Shown in pieces: positions 29,112 to 38,887 of a stretch of 64,000 nt of DNA (position 1 is its first letter; each line of letters begins with the position of its first letter). This DNA is from Lineus longissimus. Taxonomy: Eukaryota; Nemertea; Pilidiophora; Heteronemertea; Lineidae. The stretch is from NCBI RefSeq assembly GCF_910592395.1, contig NC_088325.1, forward strand, positions 8,870,109-8,934,108, in the 5' to 3' direction. Both the position numbers and the translations under genes were made by a program. Under the pieces are notes generated by a model. The model worked only from the letters and a program-made list of their open reading frames with translations, did no database searches and was not told the DNA's origin.

Positions 29112-30330
29112 TAACATGAATGTTATCAGTAAAGAGCAGATTATGGCAATTCCAAGTGATAGTGAAGTAGGCTACTTCTTAGAGGTGGATTTGGAGTATC
29201 CAGGAAATATTAAATTTAAGTCAAGGAACATTCCATTCTGTCCCGAATCTCTCTTTATTGAAGATGATGAATTAAGTCCTTACCAGAGAGAGTTACTGGG
29301 CGATGATAAAATATCAAATGTAGAGAAACTAATACTAACACAAAAGGATAAAACTAATTACATAGTGCATTACAGAATGCTACAATTTTACCTCAAGCAC
29401 GAAATGGTACTTAAGAGGGTTCATTCGGTGATATATTTTAAACAATCAAAGTGGTTAGCACCATACATTGATTTTAATACTAAAAGACGTATGGATTCTA
29501 AGACTGATTTTGAGAAAGACTATTTCAAGCTCATGAATAATGCTTTCTACGGAAAGACTTGTGAGAATGTAAGGAACAGGGTGGAAATAGAATTGGTAAC
29601 GGACGGGGAGAGAGCCAGGAGTGTAATGGCCAATCCCAGGTTTTCATCGATATGCGTATTTGACGAACAGAATGCTGCTATTAGCATGAGGAAAACATCA
29701 ATGAAATTCAACAAACCAATCTACATAGGAGCTTCAGTACTTGAATTGTCTAAATTATTAATGTATGAATTCTATTATGAAGTTCTTCAACCGTACTTTG
29801 GTGAGAAAAATATTGAACTACTGTATCTAGATACAGATTCCTTTGTACTTAACATTAATACTGATGATTTAACTAAAGACTTAAAGGAGTTGAAGCACTA
29901 TTTTGACTTCAGTAATTATCCAAAAGATCATCCACTCTATGACACCAGTAAGAAGAAGGTGCCAGGTTATTTCAAGGATGAGTTAGGAGGAGTCGAGATG
30001 ACTGAATTCATTGCCCTGAGAAGTAAGATGTACGCTTACAGGACAAAAGATTACGATTCTAAGAAATTAAAGGGTATTTCCAAGAATGTAGTAAAGAGAG
30101 ATATCTCATTTGATGACTATGTTGATTGTCTTGAAAAGAGTATGTCATTTTACCACAAGATGAGACACTTAAGATCAGATAAACACCAAATCTATTTGGA
30201 AGAAGTTGACAAAAAAAGCCTCAGTCCTTTTGATGATAAGAGGTTCATACTTGAAGATGGAATAAGAACGTTACCATTTGGAATGTATTATGAAGGCTAC
30301 ATAGATTACAGCGATACAAACTTCGCTTGA

Positions 30331-30361
30331 GTCGGACTTTGTCCTGAGAGCATAGCTCGAG
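30331..30361 (+). repeat. Family-A repeat directly after the PolB stop
   Basis: The repeat abuts the TGA of PolB. Duplicate at 34448-34478. Confidence 0.9.
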
Positions 30362-30374
30362 TGCAAAATCTTTA

Positions 30375-31187
30375 TTAAACTAATGAATATGGTGGCGCTG
30401 ATGGTAGTGGCACTGGCGGAAATTCAGCCCTAACACCGAAGTCATGGTGATAGTGATAGTGATACACCACATTAGGATTAGGACTATTTAGTCGGACTTT
30501 GTCCTGAGAGCATAGCTCGAGTCCTGTTTGATTTACTTTTAGTTTTTCTAGCATCTCTGTCTGAGCTATCTTTTTTCCTTCTTCTAAAAAAGTCTTCTTT
30601 AAAGATTCTACATCAACAGCTGAACTTGCCTCCCTTTGTTTTTTCCTAATGGCATTTTTCATCGAAATGTATTTCTCCTTCTCCTTGAGAATCAAAGTAA
30701 ACTCATCTGTAGATATGTGAGAATCGGTTAGGGCTTTACTAACCAAATCATTGATTGTGTTCAGTTTTGAAATTGCCAACATTCTGATATTCTCATGCTT
30801 TTCAATTTTCCTTAGAATATTCTTTTTCTCCCAGCCTATAGCCGATGAAATAATGGCACTACCTATTGTTACGCCACCCAGAGCTAAACCTATCGGAGCC
30901 GTGATGACACCAGCTAGAGCGGAAACACCAACAGATCCGGCTGCTACGCTAGTTAAATTAAGGAAGTGGCTAATGCCAGTAATTACGCTAAATGCTTTTT
31001 TGTACTTTGAAAATATCTTTCTTCTAAATTCAATCTCGCTTTCTAAGAAACTCTTGACCTCACATATTTGTTGTAGTCTGAAAGCCTGAGGGTTACTTTA
31101 TGTATGCTTTTCAGACCTTTCATAGTTTAAATGACTTTCAGAGTTTAAATGACTTAAATCTGGATAAACCTTGTTGTCTCCATCCAT
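30375..31187 (-). pseudogene. Hydrophobic-core protein, one stop (unit 1)
   Basis: Counterpart of 20878. Start codon at 31187 in TTAAATGG; a TAA at 31098-31100 replaces a Glu codon about 30 codons in. The remainder is open and ends with an extended tail (His/Tyr-rich, then Pro-rich) because a family-A insert at 30491 and a local indel removed the inner-type stop. Confidence 0.8.
30491..30521 (+). repeat. Family-A double-hairpin repeat
   Basis: In the C-terminal extension of the 30375 gene, read on the minus strand as ELCSQDKVRL. Duplicate at 34608-34638. Confidence 0.88.
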
Positions 31188-31191
31188 TTAA

Positions 31192-31479
31192 TTAGTGGGA
31201 ATAACTAGAATCAGTTGTTCTGACATTTCTAGTGTTAAGTGTTGATCTTGCAGACACTACAGGTTTTTGAAGTACATTAAATTTTAAAGGTTTTTCTGAC
31301 CCAGCAGGTTTTTCTGACCCAGCAGGTTTTTCTGACCCAGCAGGTTTTAAAGATTTTAAAGGTTTTTTGGGACCAGGCTCCAACTTTGACTCTACTTCTG
31401 CCTCTAATTCTCTATGAACTCGTTCTAATCTTTCTTTCCAATTACGTGGTCGTTTTGTGTAACCCCAAGTTCTATTCAT
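31192..31479 (-). CDS. Short Pro/Glu-rich protein (unit 1)
   Basis: 95 residues, like 21542 with three GSEKPA repeats. Conserved basic N-terminus MNRTWGYTKRPRNW. No known domain. The copy in unit 2 (35309) differs by one residue in the middle. Confidence 0.6.
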   Translation of the reverse strand: MNRTWGYTKRPRNWKERLERVHRELEAEVESKLEPGPKKPLKSLKPAGSEKPAGSEKPAGSEKPLKFNVLQKPVVSARSTLNTRNVRTTDSSYSH

Positions 31480-31506
31480 TTATTCAGATGAAGATAAAGA
31501 TGAAAA

Positions 31507-31701
31507 TTAATTAAGTAGAAGGATATCGTTAAATTCTGGGTTATCCCAAAAATACTTGTTTGTTATCCTTTTCCACTCGTTTATCACGTTTTCATCTCGA
31601 TAGTCAAACCAGTTTTCATTAAGCTTATTGACCATAAAGTTAAATGAGCGGTCCAATTGATCCTTAAATAGTGTGTAGTCTACTGTATATCCTGTTGCCA
31701 T
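31507..31701 (-). pseudogene. Chimeric ORF at the tandem-duplication junction
   Basis: Five codons of the capsid gene start (MATGY) joined to the last 59 codons of the HNH-type gene. It exists only because the duplication breakpoint at 31686/31687 joined the two genes in frame. A product is possible, but nothing suggests a function. Confidence 0.8.
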
Positions 31702-32068
31702 TTCTATTTATTTACTAGTAAAATTATGTACATGCAGTGAACAGTGCCAACATCATATATCAGGTAAAATGCACGGAAACGAATGTACAGTGTACAATAC
31801 TTACAATACTTACATTTTCCAGGCAAAATTAAGGCCTCTAAAATTCATGGAGCGTGGCTTTATGCCACATATGGTAATTGGTAATATGGTAATCTATTCT
31901 TTATTGTAATATTGATCGGCTCTCATTAGCAATTCAGTCATGCGCATTTTGGTCCTTAACAACGATCCCTGAGAGAAGGATGGTTGCTATGTACAAACAC
32001 AAACTACCATCTTGTTGACCAGAACCGATTGCGACATCTCTCATTGTAACATCTAACTAAACAAGCTT

Positions 32069-32137
32069 GACATAGGCCAGACTCGAACCCGGGTATTCTG
32101 CGTGGTAAGCATATGTTATCCCACTAGGCTATTGAAC
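32069..32137 (-). other. tRNA-like block (duplicate)
   Basis: Copy of 27952-28020 made by the tandem duplication. Confidence 0.5.
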
Positions 32138-32350
32138 TTTCTATTTAGATCAATAATATTTATGCCTATTTAAAAGTAACATCTGTTTAAGGTAATAAGA
32201 GCGCCTATTGATTATGCGCATCACAGCTCTCATTCAGTGTGGCACATGCATGGGAATAGGGTCAATTTCTCTGCCATTTCTCAATGGATATTTCCTTGGA
32301 AAGCTATTGACGTGTACTTTCTGTTGGAATACAGTAAGTCATGATTACAT

Positions 32351-32549
32351 TAACCAATTGAGCTCTAGTATTCCCTTACCATTTCATTGCATTGCTTCAC
32401 TGGGAATCTCATGAATGATAGAATATATGTATTGTGGTGTCTGGTTCTTAGGGGTTTCTAAGCTAATTTGAGACAAAAAGGCCTGTAAGGGCTTTTGTTA
32501 AAATAGCTTAGAATTACCTAGATTCCTACCACCACAATACATATATTCT
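32351..32549. repeat. Duplicated inner right terminal repeat
   Basis: Copy of 28234-28432, followed by GACTCG. It has no matching left end of its own. Confidence 0.88.
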
Positions 32550-34447
32550 GACTCGTACAGATTCATGCAGTCCAGTTTAGACAACATAACCAAATCAATG
32601 CTGGATGATGACTTTAAAATTACGAGACAGAAGTTCCCAAATACCATTGATTTTAAACTATTGAGGAAGAAGGGTTCAGTACCTTACTCTTTTTACACAT
32701 CACATGAAAGCTACAATGTCACTTACCTAGAAAAGTCTATGTTTTTTGACGAATTGAAAAATGAAATGGTCCTGATTCTGCCTATGATGAGGCTAAGGTA
32801 ATATGGGATCATTTCAAGATCAGGAATCGCGGTGAGTTCATTGACCTCTACCTCAAAACTGATGTGATCCTTTTAGCTGATTTATTTGAGAAATTCAGGG
32901 ATGTCAATTTGAACTACATTCAGATAGATCCATGTCACTGTTACTCGGCACCAGGCCTAACCTGGCAAGCTGGTTTGAAGTACACAGGAAAAAACCTAGA
33001 ACTACTGACTGATACCAACATCTTACTTACTTTTGAGAAAGCAATACGAGGTGGAATTTCGGGTGTTATGGGAACAAGACATGTCAAGGCAGATGAACAC
33101 CACAAACTACTCTACGTAGACGCAAATAATCTTTACGGATGGTCCATGATGGAACCTCAACCCTATGGTAGTTTTGAAATGATAGATATTGATCCACTCG
33201 AGCTATGCTCTCAGGACAAAGTCCGACTTAACATGAATGTTATCAGTAAAGAGCAGATTATGGCAATTCCAAGTGATAGTGAAGTAGGCTACTTCTTAGA
33301 GGTGGATTTGGAGTATCCAGGAAATATTAAATTTAAGTCAAGGAACATTCCATTCTGTCCCGAATCTCTCTTTATTGAAGATGATGAATTAAGTCCTTAC
33401 CAGAGAGAGTTACTGGGCGATGATAAAATATCAAATGTAGAGAAACTAATACTAACACAAAAGGATAAAACTAATTACATAGTGCATTACAGAATGCTAC
33501 AATTTTACCTCAAGCACGAAATGGTACTTAAGAGGGTTCATTCGGTGATATATTTTAAACAATCAAAGTGGTTAGCACCATACATTGATTTTAATACTAA
33601 AAGACGTATGGATTCTAAGACTGATTTTGAGAAAGACTATTTCAAGCTCATGAATAATGCTTTCTACGGAAAGACTTGTGAGAATGTAAGGAACAGGGTG
33701 GAAATAGAATTGGTAACGGACGGGGAGAGAGCCAGGAGTGTAATGGCCAATCCCAGGTTTTCATCGATATGCGTATTTGACGAACAGAATGCTGCTATTA
33801 GCATGAGGAAAACATCAATGAAATTCAACAAACCAATCTACATAGGAGCTTCAGTACTTGAATTGTCTAAATTATTAATGTATGAATTCTATTATGAAGT
33901 TCTTCAACCGTACTTTGGTGAGAAAAATATTGAACTACTGTATCTAGATACAGATTCCTTTGTACTTAACATTAATACTGATGATTTAACTAAAGACTTA
34001 AAGGAGTTGAAGCACTATTTTGACTTCAGTAATTATCCAAAAGATCATCCACTCTATGACACCAGTAAGAAGAAGGTGCCAGGTTATTTCAAGGATGAGT
34101 TAGGAGGAGTCGAGATGACTGAATTCATTGCCCTGAGAAGTAAGATGTACGCTTACAGGACAAAAGATTACGATTCTAAGAAATTAAAGGGTATTTCCAA
34201 GAATGTAGTAAAGAGAGATATCTCATTTGATGACTATGTTGATTGTCTTGAAAAGAGTATGTCATTTTACCACAAGATGAGACACTTAAGATCAGATAAA
34301 CACCAAATCTATTTGGAAGAAGTTGACAAAAAAAGCCTCAGTCCTTTTGATGATAAGAGGTTCATACTTGAAGATGGAATAAGAACGTTACCATTTGGAA
34401 TGTATTATGAAGGCTACATAGATTACAGCGATACAAACTTCGCTTGA
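32550..34447 (+). pseudogene. PolB C-terminal part, duplicate
   Basis: Copy of 28433-30330 with the same one-base loss near 32769, so the shift predates the duplication. The 527-codon open stretch 32864-34447 is identical in protein to unit 1. Confidence 0.9.
33199..33228 (-). repeat. Family-A repeat (duplicate of 29082)
   Basis: Carried along in the tandem duplication. Confidence 0.88.
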
Positions 34448-34478
34448 GTCGGACTTTGTCCTGAGAGCATAGCTCGAG
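34448..34478 (+). repeat. Family-A repeat (duplicate of 30331)
   Basis: Carried along in the tandem duplication. Confidence 0.88.
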
Positions 34479-34491
34479 TGCAAAATCTTTA

Positions 34492-35304
34492 TTAAACTAA
34501 TGAATATGGTGGCGCTGATGGTAGTGGCACTGGCGGAAATTCAGCCCTAACACCGAAGTCATGGTGATAGTGATAGTGATACACCACATTAGGATTAGGA
34601 CTATTTAGTCGGACTTTGTCCTGAGAGCATAGCTCGAGTCCTGTTTGATTTACTTTTAGTTTTTCTAGCATCTCTGTCTGAGCTATCTTTTTTCCTTCTT
34701 CTAAAAAAGTCTTTTTTAAAGATTCTACATCAACAGCTGAACTTGCCTCCCTTTGTTTTTTCCTAATGGCATTTTTCATCGAAATGTATTTCTCCTTCTC
34801 CTTGAGAATCAAAGTAAACTCATCTGTAGATATGTGAGAATCGGTTAGGGCTTTACTAACCAAATCATTGATTGTGTTCAGTTTTGAAATTGCCAACATT
34901 CTGATATTCTCATGCTTTTCAATTTTCCTTAGAATATTCTTTTTCTCCCAGCCTATAGCCGATGAAATAATGGCACTACCTATTGTTACGCCACCCAGAG
35001 CTAAACCTATCGGAGCCGTGATGACACCAGCTAGAGCGGAAACACCAACAGATCCGGCTGCTACGCTAGTTAAATTAAGGAAGTGGCTAATGCCAGTAAT
35101 TACGCTAAATGCTTTTTTGTACTTTGAAAATATCTTTCTTCTAAATTCAATCTCGCTTTCTAAGAAACTCTTGACCTCACATATTTGTTGTAGTCTGAAA
35201 GCCTGAGGGTTACTTTATGTATGCTTTTCAGACCTTTCATAGTTTAAATGACTTTCAGAGTTTAAATGACTTAAATCTGGATAAACCTTGTTGTCTCCAT
35301 CCAT
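34492..35304 (-). pseudogene. Hydrophobic-core protein, one stop (unit 2)
   Basis: Copy of 30375-31187 with the same early TAA (35215-35217). Confidence 0.8.
34608..34638 (+). repeat. Family-A repeat (duplicate of 30491)
   Basis: Carried along in the tandem duplication. Confidence 0.88.
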
Positions 35305-35308
35305 TTAA

Positions 35309-35596
35309 TTAGTGGGAATAACTAGAATCAGTTGTTCTGACATTTCTAGTGTTAAGTGTTGATCTTGCAGACACTACAGGTTTTTGAAGTACATTAAATT
35401 TTAAAGGTTTTTCTGACCCAGCAGGTTTTTCTGACCCAGCAGGTTTTTCTGACCCAGCAGGTTTTAAAGATTTTAAAGGTTTTTCGGGACCAGGCTCCAA
35501 CTTTGACTCTACTTCTGCCTCTAATTCTCTATGAACTCGTTCTAATCTTTCTTTCCAATTACGTGGTCGTTTTGTGTAACCCCAAGTTCTATTCAT
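35309..35596 (-). CDS. Short Pro/Glu-rich protein (unit 2)
   Basis: 95 residues; differs from 31192 by PGPEKPL instead of PGPKKPL. Part of the minus-strand gene run of the outer element. Confidence 0.6.
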   Translation of the reverse strand: MNRTWGYTKRPRNWKERLERVHRELEAEVESKLEPGPEKPLKSLKPAGSEKPAGSEKPAGSEKPLKFNVLQKPVVSARSTLNTRNVRTTDSSYSH

Positions 35597-35623
35597 TTAT
35601 TCAGATGAAGATAAAGATGAAAA

Positions 35624-36526
35624 TTAATTAAGTAGAAGGATATCGTTAAATTCTGGGTTATCCCAAAAATACTTGTTTGTTATCCTTTTCCACTCGTTTA
35701 TCACGTTTTCATCTCGATAGTCAAACCAGTTTTCATTAAGCTTATTGACCATAAAGTTAAATGAGCGGTCCAATTGATCCTTAAATAGTGTGTAGTCTAC
35801 TGTAGCACTCTTCTGCCTGTTTTGTGTTTTAGACATTGGTCGAATTTTAAACCAAGCAAAGCACAGTTTAGGTTTATCTTTGAATTCCTTGATTGGTAAG
35901 ACATGATCCAACTCTTGTTCTACTATTCGAACTCTGTTCTCGGGACTTTGTCCTATTGGAGATAGACTCCTCTGGTAATCTAACCACTGTGAGAAGAAAC
36001 TGTCTGTACATCCTAGATTGAATGATGAATTACCAGTCAGACTTCGTCTTGAGAGCATAGCTCGAGTCGGACTTCGTCCTGAGAGCAGAGCTCGAGTACA
36101 CTCTCCCTTAGAAATGCGGTTAAGACCAACCCTAATTTTGTGTCTGTCTCTATTACCATTTTGGTCAAGAAAATCCTTTTTGTAATATGAATTAAAACAT
36201 GATCTACAGTTACCTCTATTTCCATCTTTACCGAATTCACCATCACTTAGTAATTCAACTTCTCCACATTTACCACGTTTCTTGGTTAACGTGGAACCAC
36301 ATTCTTTACAGTAATCAAGTAGTTTATAACGTCTGTTCTTTCCAAATTCACTTTCAGGTTTTGTTACATCGCACTTAACACATTTAAATGTAGGCCCTGA
36401 AACTACTGGTTGATACTGATTAACAGGATACTGATTAACAGGATACTGATAAACAGGATACTGATTAACAGGATACTGATTAACATTGACAGTACCATAG
36501 TTAACGTTAAATATCTGTCCTTCCAT
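35624..36526 (-). CDS. Zinc-finger / HNH-type endonuclease-like protein
   Basis: 300 residues, intact. N-terminal NQYPV-type tandem repeats replace the MYQQQP repeats of the inner copy. CVKC and CKEC zinc pairs are followed by ELDHVLPIKEF and CFAWFKIRPMSKTQNRQKS, the HNH-like core. Two tandem family-A units (36035-36096) add 20 residues between the zinc region and the HNH core without breaking the frame. The C-terminal 40 residues differ from the inner copy (LNENWFDYRDENV versus RSENWFVFRDQDV and beyond). Confidence 0.7.
   Translation of the reverse strand: MEGQIFNVNYGTVNVNQYPVNQYPVYQYPVNQYPVNQYQPVVSGPTFKCVKCDVTKPESEFGKNRRYKLLDYCKECGSTLTKKRGKCGEVELLSDGEFGKDGNRGNCRSCFNSYYKKDFLDQNGNRDRHKIRVGLNRISKGECTRALLSGRSPTRAMLSRRSLTGNSSFNLGCTDSFFSQWLDYQRSLSPIGQSPENRVRIVEQELDHVLPIKEFKDKPKLCFAWFKIRPMSKTQNRQKSATVDYTLFKDQLDRSFNFMVNKLNENWFDYRDENVINEWKRITNKYFWDNPEFNDILLLN
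36035..36096 (+). repeat. Tandem pair of family-A repeats in the HNH gene
   Basis: 60 bases absent from the inner copy at about 22369. The first unit has AGAC/GTCT, the second GGAC/GTCC. Confidence 0.92.
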
Positions 36527-37275
36527 TTCTAGCTTGATTTAAAGGATAAAAAGATTTTAAATTATGTTATTAGGCTTTTTATTCCTGAAATTGGTAACCA
36601 TTCATTGAATTTATCACTGTATCCCTTCCACTTCACTAATCCATATTTCTTGCCTTTACTGGTCTTGTACCTCAAGATTTTCTCGATCTTGTTCTCTAGC
36701 TGGTCAGGATTAGGAACATAACTCAATTCCTCTTCATAGAAATATCCTTGAATTTCCTCTTTATGATAATCTTCAAGTTTGTAGACGATAGGGTGAGTGA
36801 AGATGATCTGTTTGATTTGGAATACTTCCTCAGTGAAGTTGGGCATGTAACCTTTACCGAAAATGGACTTGTATTTTGAAATTCTTACACTGTCACCTAC
36901 TTTGTACTTTGGATCACCAAATGTTTTTTTGAGGTGGAGACCGTAAAGATTGTACCACACAGCTCCTTCGTTTTCCATCTTTCTGGCGTCTACATGTTTC
37001 ATACCTATTGATGAGTGAAATGTGTTGTTGTAGCCACTGACCAACTCATCTAGTACGTCGATCCACTTGTCTGTCTCCTTAGCAGTGAAATAACGCCACA
37101 TTTTTTCTTTAAGAGTCCTGTTGAATCTTTCTACTACCGCTGCCTTCTTATCAGATTTTGTAGAGAACCATTCTATGTCATTTTCTGTTAAGAGTTCCTT
37201 GAAGTGTTTGTTGTAGAATTCTGTACCGTCATCAAACTGGATCTTTTCTGGTATCGCCACAACTGGTTTAGCTTC

Positions 37276-37307
37276 TCTAGAGCTTTGCTCCTTGGACGAA
37301 GTCCTGA
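37276..37307 (+). repeat. Family-A repeat in the integrase core
   Basis: Outer-specific. Read on the minus strand as FRTSSKEQSSRE, with AAG where the consensus would give TGA. It sits just before the second catalytic Asp. Confidence 0.82.
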
Positions 37308-37672
37308 AAATCACTTTAAATGCATCTCTGATTTCTTCTCCCCTCTTACTCTTAACTGCTAGAGCCCAAGCATAGCGACTGAATAGGTCAATTACTGTCA
37401 AAATGAATCTGAAACCTTTATTCTTACTCTCGAATTTCTGCATGTCAACCAGGTCGGCTTGCCACTGTTGATCGATGTACGATACCATTGTTTTCCTGAA
37501 GGTGAATTTCTTAATGGCCGGTTTGTGTAGTTGGTGAGTTGGTAGTGTTTCTAGAAATTCTTAAACTTCTTTTTGTTTAATAAGTTTACCATCTTCCTTG
37601 ACCTGTTTCCACATCTTACTCAAAGAACTGTAAGCCACGGGACTCTCGGGGTTGTAGTACAAATCCCTTAGA

Positions 37673-37706
37673 TCGAACTTTGTTCTTGCAGCACCTTAGT
37701 GCTGGA
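37673..37706 (+). repeat. Family-B repeat, 34-bp insertion
   Basis: Precisely 34 bases absent from the inner integrase (near 23996). Because 34 is not a multiple of three it shifts the integrase frame, unlike family-A units. Confidence 0.88.
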
Positions 37707-37739
37707 TACTGCTGTGTGTCATCCTTTACATCCATTTAA

Positions 37740-38360
37740 ATGGGTGAAGTATTTATTTACGAGCCACATAACATGCTAATTTCTGGTGTCACCAATTGTG
37801 GCAAGACATATTTTGCCCTTGACCTCTTAGAAAAGGAGTATCGACACAAATTCCAAAACATAGTCATTTTCTGTCCAACATATTTCAACAATAAGACATA
37901 TGACAGGAAATGGATTTACCAAGACAAGAGCGTCTACATAGTTAATCCCGAAGTGGTGGCCAGTAATTTGGAACTTGTGCTTCAATTTGCTACTCTGACC
38001 TTTGCTGGTTCTAACACATTATTCCTAATTGATGACTGTGCTAATTTGAGAGACACAAAAAAGAAGGTGTCCGAGTTATGTAATCTTGCCTTTTCTGGCA
38101 GGCACTACAATCTTACTGTTTGGTTACTAGTTCAGAAGTACAATTCAGTTGTCAAGGACTACAGAGAGAACATAAGAATTTTAGTATTATTTTTTAATAA
38201 GGATGAATCAGCCATGAAAGATGCCTTAGAAGAAAACAGTGTTATTCCTAAGGAGAAAAGACAGTACTACATAGAAGAACTTAAGATGAAAAAAGGATCA
38301 AAACTGATCATTAGACTACAACATCCATTTGGATTTACTCTTTCACATCAAAAATCTTAG
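37740..38360 (+). CDS. A32/FtsK-type genome-packaging ATPase
   Basis: 206 residues, intact: Walker A GVTNCGKT, Walker B LFLIDDCANL, and FSGRHYNLTVWLLVQKYNSV. Nearly identical to 24032, but with the normal Walker B Asp. It is divergent from the integrase start with 4 bp between the ATGs. Confidence 0.92.
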   Translation: MGEVFIYEPHNMLISGVTNCGKTYFALDLLEKEYRHKFQNIVIFCPTYFNNKTYDRKWIYQDKSVYIVNPEVVASNLELVLQFATLTFAGSNTLFLIDDCANLRDTKKKVSELCNLAFSGRHYNLTVWLLVQKYNSVVKDYRENIRILVLFFNKDESAMKDALEENSVIPKEKRQYYIEELKMKKGSKLIIRLQHPFGFTLSHQKS

Positions 38361-38815
38361 TCCCGCTTCTCATCAATGGTCTTAGTCTTTCTAACCCTAG
38401 TAAAATAATAAATTATTAATCCTAAACCACTAAGTCCTAGGATAATCCATAGGTACTCGTATTTCTTCATTTCATCACTAGGTTGGTAATAATCACTTAA
38501 TTGTGGTCTCTGAGGTAGTACTATAGTTCTATCGGGATGTAAATGATTGTAAACAGTAAGTGCTGAATCAGTATTGTTAAAATCAATAGAAGCGTCTCTT
38601 TCTCTCTTTAATTCAAGATTAACAAAGTCAATAGTACTCTTTCTATGCTCCTCCCATTCGGTTGAAGCTTTTTGTAATTGCTCCTGAGCCAAATCATGTC
38701 TTTTCACTTCAGCTTCATAACCGTTTTTATCTAGTGACTAGAAAAGGTAACCAGATCCAGTAAATGCTAATCCATTGATTATTGCAGATCCAAATAACAT
38801 GCCAATGCCAGCCAT
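38357..38815 (-). pseudogene. Small hydrophobic/coiled-coil protein, one stop
   Basis: Counterpart of 24706. Start codon at 38815 in TTAAATGG; a small local change near 38735 creates a TAG after about 25 codons. The remainder (from 38707) is open and conserved. Confidence 0.75.
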
Positions 38816-38847
38816 TTAAATTCAACGAATTTAATTTCAATGATGTG

Positions 38848-38877
38848 TCGGACTTTGTCCTGAGAGCATAGCTCGAG
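38848..38877 (+). repeat. Family-A double-hairpin repeat
   Basis: Complete copy after the shortened penton-like gene; corresponds to the truncated repeat at 25196. Confidence 0.9.
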
Positions 38878-38887
38878 TTAATACCAA

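Larger units (their letters stand above)
28433..30330 (+). pseudogene. Outer PolB, C-terminal part, frameshifted
   Basis: Continuation of 8014-9885. One base is missing near 28652 relative to the inner copy, so the first 80 codons and the rest (28747-30330) are in different frames. It contains Exo III (TDVILLADLF), palm motif A YVDANNLYGWSM, motif B KLMNNAFYGKT, motif C YLDTDSF, KxY-type EFIALRSKMYAYR and the TPR/thumb region. A family-A insertion at 29082 lies between motif A and motif B. This gene is repeated at 32550-34447. Confidence 0.92.
27570..31686. repeat. 4,117-bp tandem duplication, unit 1
   Basis: Identical, apart from about three single-base differences seen by eye, to 31687-35803. 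It runs from the first codons of the inner capsid gene through the inner right terminus, the outer PolB C-terminal part and two further genes into the HNH gene. The unit contains the inner/outer boundary, so the duplication is younger than the inner insertion, or it is an assembly artefact. Confidence 0.93.
31687..35803. repeat. 4,117-bp tandem duplication, unit 2
   Basis: Second copy of 27570-31686. It repeats the inner right subterminal region, the palindromic cap (32420-32549), the outer PolB C-terminal part and downstream genes. Confidence 0.93.
36562..37735 (-). pseudogene. Integrase with chromodomain, N-terminal breaks
   Basis: Counterpart of 22876. The catalytic core and chromodomain are open from 37488 to 36562 (D in WQADLVDMQ, D in IQFDDGTEF, E in VVERFNRTLKE; chromodomain KYGLVKWKGYSDKFNEWLP). 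Upstream there is a TAA near 37563 and a 34-bp family-B insertion at 37673, which shifts the frame. A family-A insert lies between the first two catalytic aspartates (37276). The original start is ATG 37735 in CCATTTAAATGG. Confidence 0.9.

Noticed and set aside
2305-38877. Regular-looking short palindromic repeats suggestive of a CRISPR array
   Set aside because: Spacing is irregular (tens to thousands of bases), copies are in both orientations and inside genes, and the genome is eukaryotic.
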